From Cacconaster sp964598495 (GTDB taxonomy: Bacteria; Bacteroidota; Bacteroidia; Bacteroidales; UBA932): 41,793 nucleotides of DNA. The stretch spans positions 1-41,793 of the forward strand of contig CAZRBY010000017.1 of the NCBI GenBank assembly GCA_964598495.1, read 5' to 3'. The position numbers and the translations under genes are program-made. Under the pieces are notes generated by a model. That model worked only from the letters and a program-made list of their open reading frames with translations. It was not told the origin of the DNA and did no database searches. Shown in pieces: positions 15,624 to 23,011 of this stretch (the first letter of the stretch is position 1; each line of letters starts with the position of its first letter).

Positions 15624-16885
15624 TACCCTGGTTACTAAAAAGCGGAGTGCTGCTCGCGATCTTCTACCTGTTCTACCTGCTTTTCATGCGGAAAAACACC
15701 TTTTTTCGTTTCAACCGCATTGCGATTTTCGTAGGGAGTGCAATATGCTTCATTCTTCCGTTGATCAATGTCGGTTCTTTTTTGCCGACTGAGGCAATGC
15801 CGAGAATTGAGCTTCCCACACTTGTAGTAGGTGGAGAACTCCCTCTTGAAGCACCCAGCGCCATAAATTGGAAAAATATTCTTTTAATCATTTATATAAT
15901 AGGAGCAGCGGTAGTGCTGGCTATAACGGCATTTTCCGTGCTGAAGACATTTTCGATTCTGAGAAAAGGGGAGAGGGTTACTCTTAAGGAGTGCAAACTC
16001 ACTATTATTGATTCCAAGATCCCTTCTTTCAGCTTTCTTAATCATATAGCAATCAGCAGAGAGGATTACGAGCGGAATCCGGTGATACTCAGCCACGAGT
16101 TACAGCACATCAGATGCCGCCACACCATCGGCATCCTTTTGTTTGCTGTCGTTACAGTACTCCAGTGGTTCAATCCGCTTGTCTGGATTCTCCGCACCGA
16201 ATTGAAAATGCTCCACGAATATGAGGCCGACGAGGCCATTATCAAACAAGGCATCGATGCTACACAATATCAACTTCTTCTCGTGAAAAAAGCTGTGGGA
16301 GCTCATCGCTTCCAAATGGCCAACGGCTTTAATCACGCGAAACTAAAAAATCGTATTACAATGATGCAATCTACAAAATCCAACAAATTTAAGAGACTTC
16401 TCTATCTTGCATGTCTTCCACTAATTGTATTTGGTCTCTCTTTTTGCAACCGGCAGAAGGAGAAGGCAACAGATCCTGCTGTGGAGATTGAGATTTCTGA
16501 TGAAACCAAAGCTCCTGCTACGGTGGAGATAAAGGTAAAAGAATCAACTCAGGATGAGGATACATTTCCATTGGCTGAAGTAACCGAGAAACCTACTTTC
16601 AACGGAAAAGATGCCAATGAATTTGCCAAATGGGTAAACACGCAACTCGTCTATCCGGAAGATGCAATGGCAAAGGGGGAGCAGGGTAGAGTAACGCTTA
16701 AATTCACTATCACAAAAGAGGGTTATGTTACCAATGTAAAAGTCCTTCGCGGTCTTTCCGAATCTCTAAATGCGGCAGCAATCAGTGCTGTTGAGGCATC
16801 ACCGAAGTGGACTTCTCCGGGTAAGATTAATGGAAAACCGGTTAATGTCACCTACATATTTCCGGTACTATTCCAGCTTCGATAA
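15620..16885 (+). CDS. BlaR1-like M56 sensor metallopeptidase with TonB C-terminal domain
   Basis: This is a 421-aa protein. Four hydrophobic segments surround the M56 zinc peptidase: SHELQHIRCRH contains H159-E160-x-x-H163, and HEYEADE supplies the downstream Glu. After a helix near residue 270 there is a linker and a TonB C-terminal-like domain (about 330-421: FNGKDANEFAKWVNTQLVYPE, GRVTLKFTITKEGYVTNVKVLRG, ASPKWTSPGKINGKPV) in place of the penicillin-binding sensor of true BlaR1. The TonB-like part may sense an envelope ligand or protein. It overlaps blaI by 4 nt and is followed 2 nt later by a TPR protein. Confidence 0.9.
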   Translation: MIPWLLKSGVLLAIFYLFYLLFMRKNTFFRFNRIAIFVGSAICFILPLINVGSFLPTEAMPRIELPTLVVGGELPLEAPSAINWKNILLIIYIIGAAVVLAITAFSVLKTFSILRKGERVTLKECKLTIIDSKIPSFSFLNHIAISREDYERNPVILSHELQHIRCRHTIGILLFAVVTVLQWFNPLVWILRTELKMLHEYEADEAIIKQGIDATQYQLLLVKKAVGAHRFQMANGFNHAKLKNRITMMQSTKSNKFKRLLYLACLPLIVFGLSFCNRQKEKATDPAVEIEISDETKAPATVEIKVKESTQDEDTFPLAEVTEKPTFNGKDANEFAKWVNTQLVYPEDAMAKGEQGRVTLKFTITKEGYVTNVKVLRGLSESLNAAAISAVEASPKWTSPGKINGKPVNVTYIFPVLFQLR

Positions 16886-16887
16886 CG

Positions 16888-18075
16888 ATGCATTTGCTCC
16901 GAATTCTCTTTGTTTCCGTGTTTCTTGCGCTGTTACCTACCTTTGTAACGGCGCAGGAGACGGATTCCTTAGTTAATCGCCTGAACACAATCAACGCTGC
17001 AAAATATCTTAAAAGCATTTATAAGATTGATGAAGCAATTGATACTTTGTCAACTCTGGTAGGACCTACTTTCGACGAAGAAGTCCTTTCCGAACTCGCC
17101 GATTGCCATTATCAGAATGGTGATTTGGAAAATGCAGCCGGGACCTATCTCCTTTTGACTAGCGTTAATCCGACCAATTTGCTTTACAAAGTACGGCAGG
17201 TAGCGATTTGCTATAAACTTAAAGCTTACGGCCAAGCTGTCGAAGTGGGAAAGGAGGTACTTCGGATTGACTCTATTTCTGCAATAGCGACTCTTATAGG
17301 AGATTCTTATAATCAAATGGAGCAGTACGACTCCGCTCTGGTATATTACAATCAAACGCTGGCCATCAAACCCTATAACGAGAGTGTGGTCAGCAAAGTT
17401 GCTAAAATCTATCTTGACAGACAAGAGTATTCTGAGGTTATTGCCATTTCTGACGCATTTCTGGAGCTTTCTCCGGATAATACAAATATTGCTCCGGTAA
17501 AAGGGCTTGCGCTCTATTTGAACGGTCAATATTTCCCTGCGATTGATATCTACGAAAAACAGTTGAAACACGGCAACGATACCTACTCCATACATTACTA
17601 TCTTGGGCAGTGCTACTGGCGCACTCTTCTACTTTATAGGGCTGAGCGAGAACTTAAGACCGCGTGGCAGCTGGACTCCAGCGACGTCAACCTCGCTTAT
17701 TCCATTGCAGGAGTACTCTCTGATGCATTTAGGCCTTTTGATTATGTCAAACTCTGGCTTGATAAAGCGTTAGCTATGCTGCAGCCGGATCCCGCAACAC
17801 TATCCAGGATTTACCAACAATATGGCCTTGGCTACTATAGACAGGATTCCTGGGATCAGGCAATAGAACATTATAAGAAAGCCTATCATTACAATCCTCA
17901 GTTCATCTCAGCACTCTCTACAATAGCCTTCTGCTTCGAGCAGAAAAAAGATTACAAATCGGCTCTTGAATGGTATGAGAAATATCTCGCCGTTGCCAAA
18001 CCCGGCTCCAGCGGCTACATATTCGCCCTCAAAAGCATAGAAATCCTGAAAGGGGAGCTGTTTATGGAAAACTAA
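16888..18075 (+). CDS. Exported tetratricopeptide-repeat protein
   Basis: This is a 395-aa protein. A signal peptide (about residues 1-22, ending VTAQE) precedes at least eight TPR-like helical pairs, for example AAGTYLLLTSVNPTN, ALVYYNQTLAIKPYN, EVIAISDAFLELSPDN and AIEHYKKAYHYNPQ. It probably sits in the periplasm as a protein-binding scaffold. It begins 2 nt after the M56-TonB gene and is the third cistron of the blaI operon, so it is likely an output or partner of that sensor. Its stop codon overlaps the convergent zinc-ribbon gene. Confidence 0.85.
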   Translation: MHLLRILFVSVFLALLPTFVTAQETDSLVNRLNTINAAKYLKSIYKIDEAIDTLSTLVGPTFDEEVLSELADCHYQNGDLENAAGTYLLLTSVNPTNLLYKVRQVAICYKLKAYGQAVEVGKEVLRIDSISAIATLIGDSYNQMEQYDSALVYYNQTLAIKPYNESVVSKVAKIYLDRQEYSEVIAISDAFLELSPDNTNIAPVKGLALYLNGQYFPAIDIYEKQLKHGNDTYSIHYYLGQCYWRTLLLYRAERELKTAWQLDSSDVNLAYSIAGVLSDAFRPFDYVKLWLDKALAMLQPDPATLSRIYQQYGLGYYRQDSWDQAIEHYKKAYHYNPQFISALSTIAFCFEQKKDYKSALEWYEKYLAVAKPGSSGYIFALKSIEILKGELFMEN

Positions 18076-18272
18076 TCCCAAAGGCAAATATTACCGGTTT
18101 CCTCATTATCTTCTGAACCGCACTCCGGACAAACCGGATCAGGATAATCCGGGTCAGGTTCGTTTATCCACTTTTCAATCTCTTCCAGGCTGCTGGTCCT
18201 CATTCCAACCCCTATCATTTGCCACCAAACTTCACCGCAATTTTTGCAAATATATTCTTTTCCATTTCCCAT
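18072..18272 (-). CDS. Small zinc-ribbon protein, unknown function
   Basis: This 66-aa protein has two CxxC knuckles (C9-x2-C12 and C48-x2-C51) separated by a short acidic helix, which is a rubredoxin-like zinc ribbon, with an extra Cys at 63. There is no signal peptide, so it is cytosolic. It is the last gene of a three-gene minus-strand operon (HIRAN, SIMPL, this gene; 11-nt gap). Function unknown; nucleic-acid or protein binding is the usual role of such ribbons. Confidence 0.75.
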   Translation of the reverse strand: MGNGKEYICKNCGEVWWQMIGVGMRTSSLEEIEKWINEPDPDYPDPVCPECGSEDNEETGNICLWD

Positions 18273-18283
18273 AGTTTCTATTT

Positions 18284-18961
18284 TTAATTGTTAGTTGTTG
18301 ATTCGATAGGTTTTAATTCCCATGAAACATTAACATAATCACTGAATGCAAGATCTTCAGGTGTGATGTCCAGGCTATCTGCCGTGCTGGCCTTTGCTTC
18401 ATCGTTGGAGTGGATATTACGTGCCTGGGAGTATACGTGTATGCTCTGACGTTCATACTCTATCTCTGACACAGAGCCTAGTTGGCAACCGGCTGCATTT
18501 GCCATAATCTCAGCCTTCTCTGTGGCATCTTTTACTGCTCTCTCAAGCATCTTCAACTGAGTAGGACGAGGATCCATGACAGTATACCCGATGTTGATTT
18601 GAGCACCGGAAATGAATTTGCCTATGCCGCGCACCAGATTGTTTACCATTACATTGTCAATGCCGATATCAATCTTCATTTTCATATTGAGATCGTAACC
18701 TTCTTTGAGTTGGCCAATATAGTTATCATTCTCATCGTATTCGCTGACAAGATGGTCTGATATATCCAACTTGACTGTCTTGCATAAATTGCCGGAGAGA
18801 TTGTTGTACTCCAGGATCTTTACCATCCAACTGCTACCCTCTCTGGCTTTCTTGTAGGCTTCGTCATATGTATCAAAAACAGCTGATACGGTAACTTCTA
18901 TTCTTGTAACGTCAGGCACGACATGAATGGTGCCACGCCCGACAACGCTAATTTTACTCAT
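18284..18961 (-). CDS. SIMPL-domain (DUF541) protein, cytosolic
   Basis: This is a 225-aa protein with the DUF541/SIMPL pattern: an N-terminal ISVVGRGTIHVVPDVTRIEVTV strand block, a helix with YDEAYKKAREGSSWMVKIL, then repeated strand-helix units with ATEKAEIMANAAGCQLGSVSEIEY. Most SIMPL proteins carry a signal peptide and act in the envelope. This one starts directly with the domain and has no hydrophobic leader, so it is probably cytoplasmic. It lies between the HIRAN and zinc-ribbon genes with 13- and 11-nt gaps. The biochemical role of the family is not settled. Confidence 0.8.
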   Translation of the reverse strand: MSKISVVGRGTIHVVPDVTRIEVTVSAVFDTYDEAYKKAREGSSWMVKILEYNNLSGNLCKTVKLDISDHLVSEYDENDNYIGQLKEGYDLNMKMKIDIGIDNVMVNNLVRGIGKFISGAQINIGYTVMDPRPTQLKMLERAVKDATEKAEIMANAAGCQLGSVSEIEYERQSIHVYSQARNIHSNDEAKASTADSLDITPEDLAFSDYVNVSWELKPIESTTNN

Positions 18962-18974
18962 AATTCAAAATTTA

Positions 18975-19325
18975 CTAATTATTGCGCGTATTGCGCATAA
19001 TGTGTACGACAACTTCTACTTGAGATTCAGGGTGTTCGTCTGGGGTAAGCCTTGTTACGCGTACTACGAAGAGATCATTCCAACCCATATCAAGGAATTT
19101 GCTGATCTCCTTATTTTCCCCGCGGGGAATAAAACCGAGCTTGAAATCCTTGAAGTAAATGGCAACAGCATAGGGGTCGAACCTGTTGTCCTCTTCACGT
19201 ACAAGGTCGAGTTGGGTACCGATTTTTAGGCTCTCAAAGGCTTCACAGCCGTCCCAGTAACCGAATCCGGCAATGTGAAAGTTAGCAAGATGTCTTTTCA
19301 TCTCCTGTCTGTTTTCTTTTTTCAT
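18975..19325 (-). CDS. Stand-alone HIRAN-domain protein
   Basis: This 116-aa protein is almost entirely a HIRAN domain: FHIAGFGYWDGCEAFESL, GTQLDLVREEDNRFDPYAVAIY, LGFIPRGENKEI. HIRAN domains of eukaryotic HLTF/Rad5 bind single-stranded 3' DNA ends at stalled forks. Bacterial stand-alone versions are uncharacterised and are thought to act in DNA repair or mobile-element contexts. It is first in the operon, with a -7 box and a palindrome just upstream and a WYL regulator gene beyond. Together this suggests a stress- or DNA-damage-linked cluster (inference). Confidence 0.85.
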   Translation of the reverse strand: MKKENRQEMKRHLANFHIAGFGYWDGCEAFESLKIGTQLDLVREEDNRFDPYAVAIYFKDFKLGFIPRGENKEISKFLDMGWNDLFVVRVTRLTPDEHPESQVEVVVHIMRNTRNN

Positions 19326-19351
19326 AATGCAATGATTTTTGGTTTACAGTA

Positions 19352-19390
19352 CAAAGATAAATGCAGGTTGTCCCAAATCGTGGTACAACC
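19352..19390 (-). promoter_or_regulatory. Promoter and palindromic operator of the HIRAN-SIMPL operon
   Basis: On the minus strand TATCTTTG (19359-19352) is a -7 box about 27 nt before the HIRAN ATG. A 25-bp imperfect palindrome (ggttgtccca at 19366-19375, 5-nt centre, tggtacaacc at 19381-19390; 9 of 10 positions match) covers the region from about -14 to -38. The WYL regulator encoded just upstream is the obvious candidate to bind it. Confidence 0.6.
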
Positions 19391-19415
19391 ATAGGAAAAT
19401 TTAAAAAAAAAAGAA

Positions 19416-20321
19416 TTAATCGTAGAGTTTTGCTGCCTGAAGATGTATATTCTGAATCTCATCAGCCAGCCATTGTGGTTCGAGCACCTTGATTGCGCTG
19501 CCGCGGGAGAGGAGAGGGCTTAAAAAGTCTGCAGTCGGACTCAATGTAAGTTCAAAATCGGAATATTCCGGTGTCTTGTCAATCTCTTTCTGTGTATGAT
19601 GCATAGGAAGATCGCGCATATAGTAAGCCTCATTGCCAAATGCACGAATAAGAATGCGCTGAATCCCGACTTCCGGGTCCCTTACAATTCCGTAGCTGTG
19701 TCTGAACCAATGTGAGGCATCAAAACTCTCGTCCGGAGAAAATTTCTCATCCGTCAATTCCAACTCCTTTATTCGATCGAAAGCCAGCAAGAAATAATCA
19801 CCATTCTTGAGAGACCTGACAAGACCATACCAGCGACGATTAAAGAGTTTGACGCAGTATGGCTCAACTTTCATGGATGTCTCATATTCGACAGCATAGC
19901 GCTGATACCGGACGGTTATCCGGACTTTACGCTTCATAGCTTCTATAAAGTTCTGCAAATCTTCTCCGCTTGAAGGAATGGTCTCAAGCAGGATACGATC
20001 AGCCACCGCTTTGCTTTCACTCAGAACAAAGTTGACCGATAGGGTAGAGAGCATCCAATTCTGGATGGAATCCTCCTCAAGAACCTCCTTGTTGCCGATA
20101 TAGTAACTGAACCCATCCTTCTTGTCACAATCAATGTAAATGCCGAACATATCCTGGATAGCATCCTTATGGCGGTTGAATGTACTCCTTGCAATGGAAA
20201 CACCCTCGCTCAACTCTGTTTCCAGCCACTTTCGGTTGATATCCTTAAGCGTAATCTTTCCTGCCCGGTGAATGGTATTTACCAGCCAGATGTATTGTTG
20301 AAATAGAGCATAAGCTTTCAT
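19416..20321 (-). CDS. WYL-domain transcriptional regulator
   Basis: This is a 301-aa protein. The N-terminal region (about 1-80) is a winged helix (ITLKDINRKWLE, SIARSTFNRHKDAIQDMFGI). The middle and C-terminal parts hold the WYL domain: ITVRYQRYAVEYETSMKVEPYCVKLFNRRWYGLVRSLKNGDYFLLAFDRI, with the W-Y-L-like core in RRWYGLV. A WCX-like end follows. WYL proteins sense nucleotides or nucleic-acid fragments and control DNA-repair and antiphage genes (PafBC, BrxR, CapW). It lies 90 nt upstream of, and in the same orientation as, the HIRAN operon, whose promoter carries a good palindrome. Confidence 0.9.
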   Translation of the reverse strand: MKAYALFQQYIWLVNTIHRAGKITLKDINRKWLETELSEGVSIARSTFNRHKDAIQDMFGIYIDCDKKDGFSYYIGNKEVLEEDSIQNWMLSTLSVNFVLSESKAVADRILLETIPSSGEDLQNFIEAMKRKVRITVRYQRYAVEYETSMKVEPYCVKLFNRRWYGLVRSLKNGDYFLLAFDRIKELELTDEKFSPDESFDASHWFRHSYGIVRDPEVGIQRILIRAFGNEAYYMRDLPMHHTQKEIDKTPEYSDFELTLSPTADFLSPLLSRGSAIKVLEPQWLADEIQNIHLQAAKLYD

Positions 20322-20474
20322 AATGTCTTGTTTTTACTGGATATTGAGGCAAAACTTGCGGCATAAATTTCAATAAACCATATCGCGAAGTTGCAGCACA
20401 AATTTGGCACAAAATATCCACTAATACAAAAAGCACAAGTACTGTACAGGCAAAACAACGTCACTCATTTTATT

Positions 20475-20482
20475 TACCTTTG
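20475..20482 (+). promoter_or_regulatory. -7 promoter box of the lipoprotein gene
   Basis: TACCTTTG lies 19 nt before the ATG at 20502 and supports that start over the longer frame opening at 20391. No clear TTTG -33 element is seen. Confidence 0.5.
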
Positions 20483-20501
20483 TATAAAATCACATTACAC
20501 C

Positions 20502-21101
20502 ATGAAACGTCTGATATTTATTGCAATAACCTCTATTCTTATCGCATCTTGCGCAAATAATGACACATCTAAAATTGAAGATGCCATAAATAACCAAATG
20601 TCGCTTTATCCTGAATCAACGCTACAAGACCTTTACAAGGCCTTTTTTCAAGCAGAATTTGGGCCTGAACATGCCATTGCCGACACATTGTCCGCAGGAC
20701 ACTACCTTGATTCTGAGTTGATGATTCCCGACAATTCATCTGTTATGTATGAACCTATCGGGGCTGATAGTGCCTTTTTCAGAGTACACCTTTGCGCAGT
20801 TCAGTCAGGAAAAATTTCAAGAAATCAACTCTTTGATGCTTTCATTTTAGGGGCCAGAAAGGTTGAAACTGACGAAATCGCTGCCTGGGCGGAGAAATGG
20901 CACAAAATAGAGAGTGTGATCGCATCCATGAATCTGCAACTCACCGATTACGAAGCCGACCGAGCCACAATTGACAGCCTACTCAATGCCGGTCAATACG
21001 CCCTTCATCATAGCCAACAATTCCGCGACGCATACGATCCCCACTATAGAATAGTGAGAAAAGATTTGTTTTACGAGAGACTCTTCGAGGCGTTGAGGTA
21101 A
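20502..21101 (+). CDS. Lipoprotein of unknown function
   Basis: This is a 199-aa protein starting MKRLIFIAITSILIASCANN. IASC is a lipobox with Cys 17, so it is an exported lipoprotein. The remainder is mixed helical with FFQAEFGPEHAIAD and a C-terminal DPHYRIVRKDLFYERLFEALR, and gives me no family name. I chose this start because of the signal peptide and the -7 box 20 nt upstream. It is divergent from the WYL gene and convergent with the PIN gene, so it is probably a single-gene unit. Confidence 0.75.
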   Translation: MKRLIFIAITSILIASCANNDTSKIEDAINNQMSLYPESTLQDLYKAFFQAEFGPEHAIADTLSAGHYLDSELMIPDNSSVMYEPIGADSAFFRVHLCAVQSGKISRNQLFDAFILGARKVETDEIAAWAEKWHKIESVIASMNLQLTDYEADRATIDSLLNAGQYALHHSQQFRDAYDPHYRIVRKDLFYERLFEALR

Positions 21102-21133
21102 AAGATTACAGATATTAGTACAAAAAATGTAAT

Positions 21134-21161
21134 TACATAAAATGTGTATACATTTTATGTA
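21134..21161. terminator. A+T-rich hairpin between convergent genes
   Basis: A perfect 12-bp stem (tacataaaatgt with acattttatgta) and a 4-nt loop lie between the stops of the lipoprotein and PIN genes. There is no long T run on either side, so it is a probable but not classical bidirectional terminator. Confidence 0.5.
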
Positions 21162-21165
21162 GTAG

Positions 21166-21699
21166 CTAAAGATTACTTATTGTTGGGGTGTATCTTGCGA
21201 TTGCAATATTAGGGATGTAATTACCTGCTGCGATGGCGTCCTGAATACATTTGTCGCATTCAGCTTCAGTCATTACGCCATTTTGCCAGGCATACCATAC
21301 CAAATCAAGGAAAGTGACATAGATAATGCCATTTTCTTCACAATAAGCTCTTGTGTCTTTCAGATTACAACTGGCCAGAACATCATGGTGTGTTTGGCAA
21401 TATGCCATGCAAGCAGATTCACCAATACCTTTAGTGCGTCTTAGTTCGGCGTAAATACGCAATGTTTCCCGATCAGGTAACCAGGGAATGATTGATAATT
21501 TCGGTCCTGTCTTTACCCACTCGATATGTTTCATAATGTATTCTTTTGTTGACTGCCATTTTGCCAACTCTTTGTCAAGAACTATGTCAAGAATTACAAA
21601 ATCGTAGCCTGGAAGCACTTTAGGTAGGTCAAACAGGCGATTTGCATCTTTGAAATCAATCACGACATCTGAGTCCAAAACTATCTTTATCTTTCCCAT
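21166..21699 (-). CDS. PIN-domain-like protein (putative toxin or RNase)
   Basis: This is a 177-aa protein from the ATG at 21699. The start KIKIVLDSDVVIDF, the Glu in ILDIVLDKELAKW, GIGESACMAYC and NLKDTRAYCEENGIIYVTFLDLV follow the PIN pattern of acidic residues on a Rossmann-like core. PIN proteins are metal-dependent RNases and frequent toxins. It resembles the PIN-like proteins found beside ImmA/IrrE peptidases (DUF4411-type). It overlaps the 3' end of the peptidase gene by 44 nt, so it is translated from the same mRNA. A toxin role is inferred from fold and neighbours. I am less sure of the exact subfamily. Confidence 0.65.
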   Translation of the reverse strand: MGKIKIVLDSDVVIDFKDANRLFDLPKVLPGYDFVILDIVLDKELAKWQSTKEYIMKHIEWVKTGPKLSIIPWLPDRETLRIYAELRRTKGIGESACMAYCQTHHDVLASCNLKDTRAYCEENGIIYVTFLDLVWYAWQNGVMTEAECDKCIQDAIAAGNYIPNIAIARYTPTISNL

Positions 21700-22414
21700 T
21701 CTCCTCAAATTTAATATCAGACATCAATTCAATAAAATGGCCCTTAGAAATCTTGCCGGCGTCGTATAAAGCCTGCGCTTTGGAGGCATAATCACCAACG
21801 ATGACGTTGTCCCTGTTAGGAACTAAAAATACATCCGTCTTCAAACCACATTGTTCTGCATAAGTTACAGGCTGGATAGACCAAAGTTCGTTGAATCTAT
21901 CATCGGGCAATTTAAGTATCTTATTCAAACGAATAAGCATTGCCTGATACGATACACCAAAGTACCCGCACATAGTAATAATGTGGGCCGGATTGACGCT
22001 CTTCTTTGTACAATCCAGTCTTTGCATTATGTCAACGACCCCTGCAGTAGGAAGGAGAAAGTAAGAAGCAAAAGAATTCGCGTGGCGCTCAATAGGGGAG
22101 TGTGGATTGTTAATGTCGCAAGCATGAACCTTAGAATACTTAGGATCTTGAACAAATAGATGATACAATTCATGGGCGACAGTGAAATTCTGTCTGCCCA
22201 TAACCATATTTGAATTTATTAATATGAAGTTTGTGCTTTCGTCATACTTCAAGCACATCCCGGAGAAACTCTCACTCATTGGAGTGTAAAACGTGAGAAT
22301 TCCCTGATCAATTAGGAGGCTCTCCACATCTACGGGGAGCCTGTCTCCAAGAAGGAACCTTGCCCGTAATTTACAGGCTTCGTTCTCGTACTGATATTCC
22401 GGTATTCTTGCCAT
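21656..22414 (-). CDS. ImmA/IrrE-family metallopeptidase (M78)
   Basis: This is a 252-aa protein with the M78/DUF955 zinc motif HELYHLF (about residues 81-87), followed by RHANSFASYFLLPTAGVVD, a typical second family block. ImmA cleaves the repressor ImmR of ICEBs1 and IrrE cleaves DdrO after damage. In both cases the target is an Xre-type repressor encoded next door. Here the Xre gene is immediately upstream with a 1-nt overlap, so the simplest reading is that this enzyme controls or is controlled by that repressor. The C-terminal ~90 residues vary among relatives. Confidence 0.85.
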   Translation of the reverse strand: MARIPEYQYENEACKLRARFLLGDRLPVDVESLLIDQGILTFYTPMSESFSGMCLKYDESTNFILINSNMVMGRQNFTVAHELYHLFVQDPKYSKVHACDINNPHSPIERHANSFASYFLLPTAGVVDIMQRLDCTKKSVNPAHIITMCGYFGVSYQAMLIRLNKILKLPDDRFNELWSIQPVTYAEQCGLKTDVFLVPNRDNVIVGDYASKAQALYDAGKISKGHFIELMSDIKFEENGKDKDSFGLRCRD

Positions 22415-22743
22415 TACCCCTCAATCCTCTTCATTTTGATATAATTCTTCACGATGGACTTAAAATGTGTTATCCTTTTCAAATCATCGACAGAAGCATT
22501 TTCCATCCTGAATGCGCACACCAGGTGGTCTTTCAACTGATCCTCATTTTCCGCAAAAAAAGACACAAGTTCTACTCCAAAGAAGTCACTGAGCTTTTCG
22601 AGGGTTTCAATCGGGATATCTATCTCTTTTGTCTCATACTCGGTATAAGTCGGTCTTGCTATACCGAGAACATCGGCGACCACTTCCTGAGTATAACCCA
22701 GTCTGTTTCTAATGGCCCTAATGTTTTTTTGGATTGTTCCCAT
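22414..22743 (-). CDS. Xre-family helix-turn-helix repressor
   Basis: This is a 109-aa protein. Residues about 5-62 form the Cro/C1-type HTH (IRAIRNRLGYTQEVVADVLGIARPTYTEYETKEIDIPIETLEKLSDFFGV). A short helical tail follows that may be the cleavage or contact region for the M78 peptidase. It is the first gene of the Xre-M78-PIN operon. A full promoter lies 70-100 nt upstream. Likely an autorepressor and antitoxin-like partner (inference). Confidence 0.9.
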   Translation of the reverse strand: MGTIQKNIRAIRNRLGYTQEVVADVLGIARPTYTEYETKEIDIPIETLEKLSDFFGVELVSFFAENEDQLKDHLVCAFRMENASVDDLKRITHFKSIVKNYIKMKRIEG

Positions 22744-22815
22744 ATTAATGTCGTTTTCGTTATTGCTTGTTTGGTCGTGTATTTAGTTTTCGTGTGTGGT
22801 CAATCATTCATACGA

Positions 22816-22846
22816 CAAATATAATAATTATTTGAATAAAAGCAAA
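22816..22846 (-). promoter_or_regulatory. Promoter of the Xre-M78-PIN operon
   Basis: On the minus strand TTTG (22846-22843), 19 nt and TATATTTG (22823-22816) match the full Bacteroidota consensus. The predicted leader is about 65 nt, with partly repeated cgaccaaac- and ttgaccacac-like stretches where a repressor could bind. Confidence 0.7.
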
Positions 22847-22859
22847 AAATGTCGAAAAC

Positions 22860-22895
22860 AATGCATTATGATAAATAATTTAAAATCAATGCATT
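22860..22895. repeat. Two copies of the palindrome AATGCATT
   Basis: The self-complementary octamer aatgcatt occurs at 22860-22867 and 22888-22895, 28 bp apart and just upstream of the -33 element of the Xre operon. It could be a regulator site, but chance is possible in A+T-rich DNA. The rest of 22896-23011 shows nothing recognisable. Confidence 0.35.
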
Positions 22896-23011
22896 AAACA
22901 AAAATTATTTAGCTACATTTTTCTTTATTATTGGCAAATTCGTGCTATAACGTAATTAAGAATAGGCCTTAATAAAGCTCAAGCAAACTTGACTTGACAT
23001 TCGGCTCGTTA

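Noticed and set aside
22981..23011. Possible terminator after mnmE
   Set aside because: Only a 5-bp stem (tcaag/cttga) without a good T run is visible on the minus strand, too weak to list.
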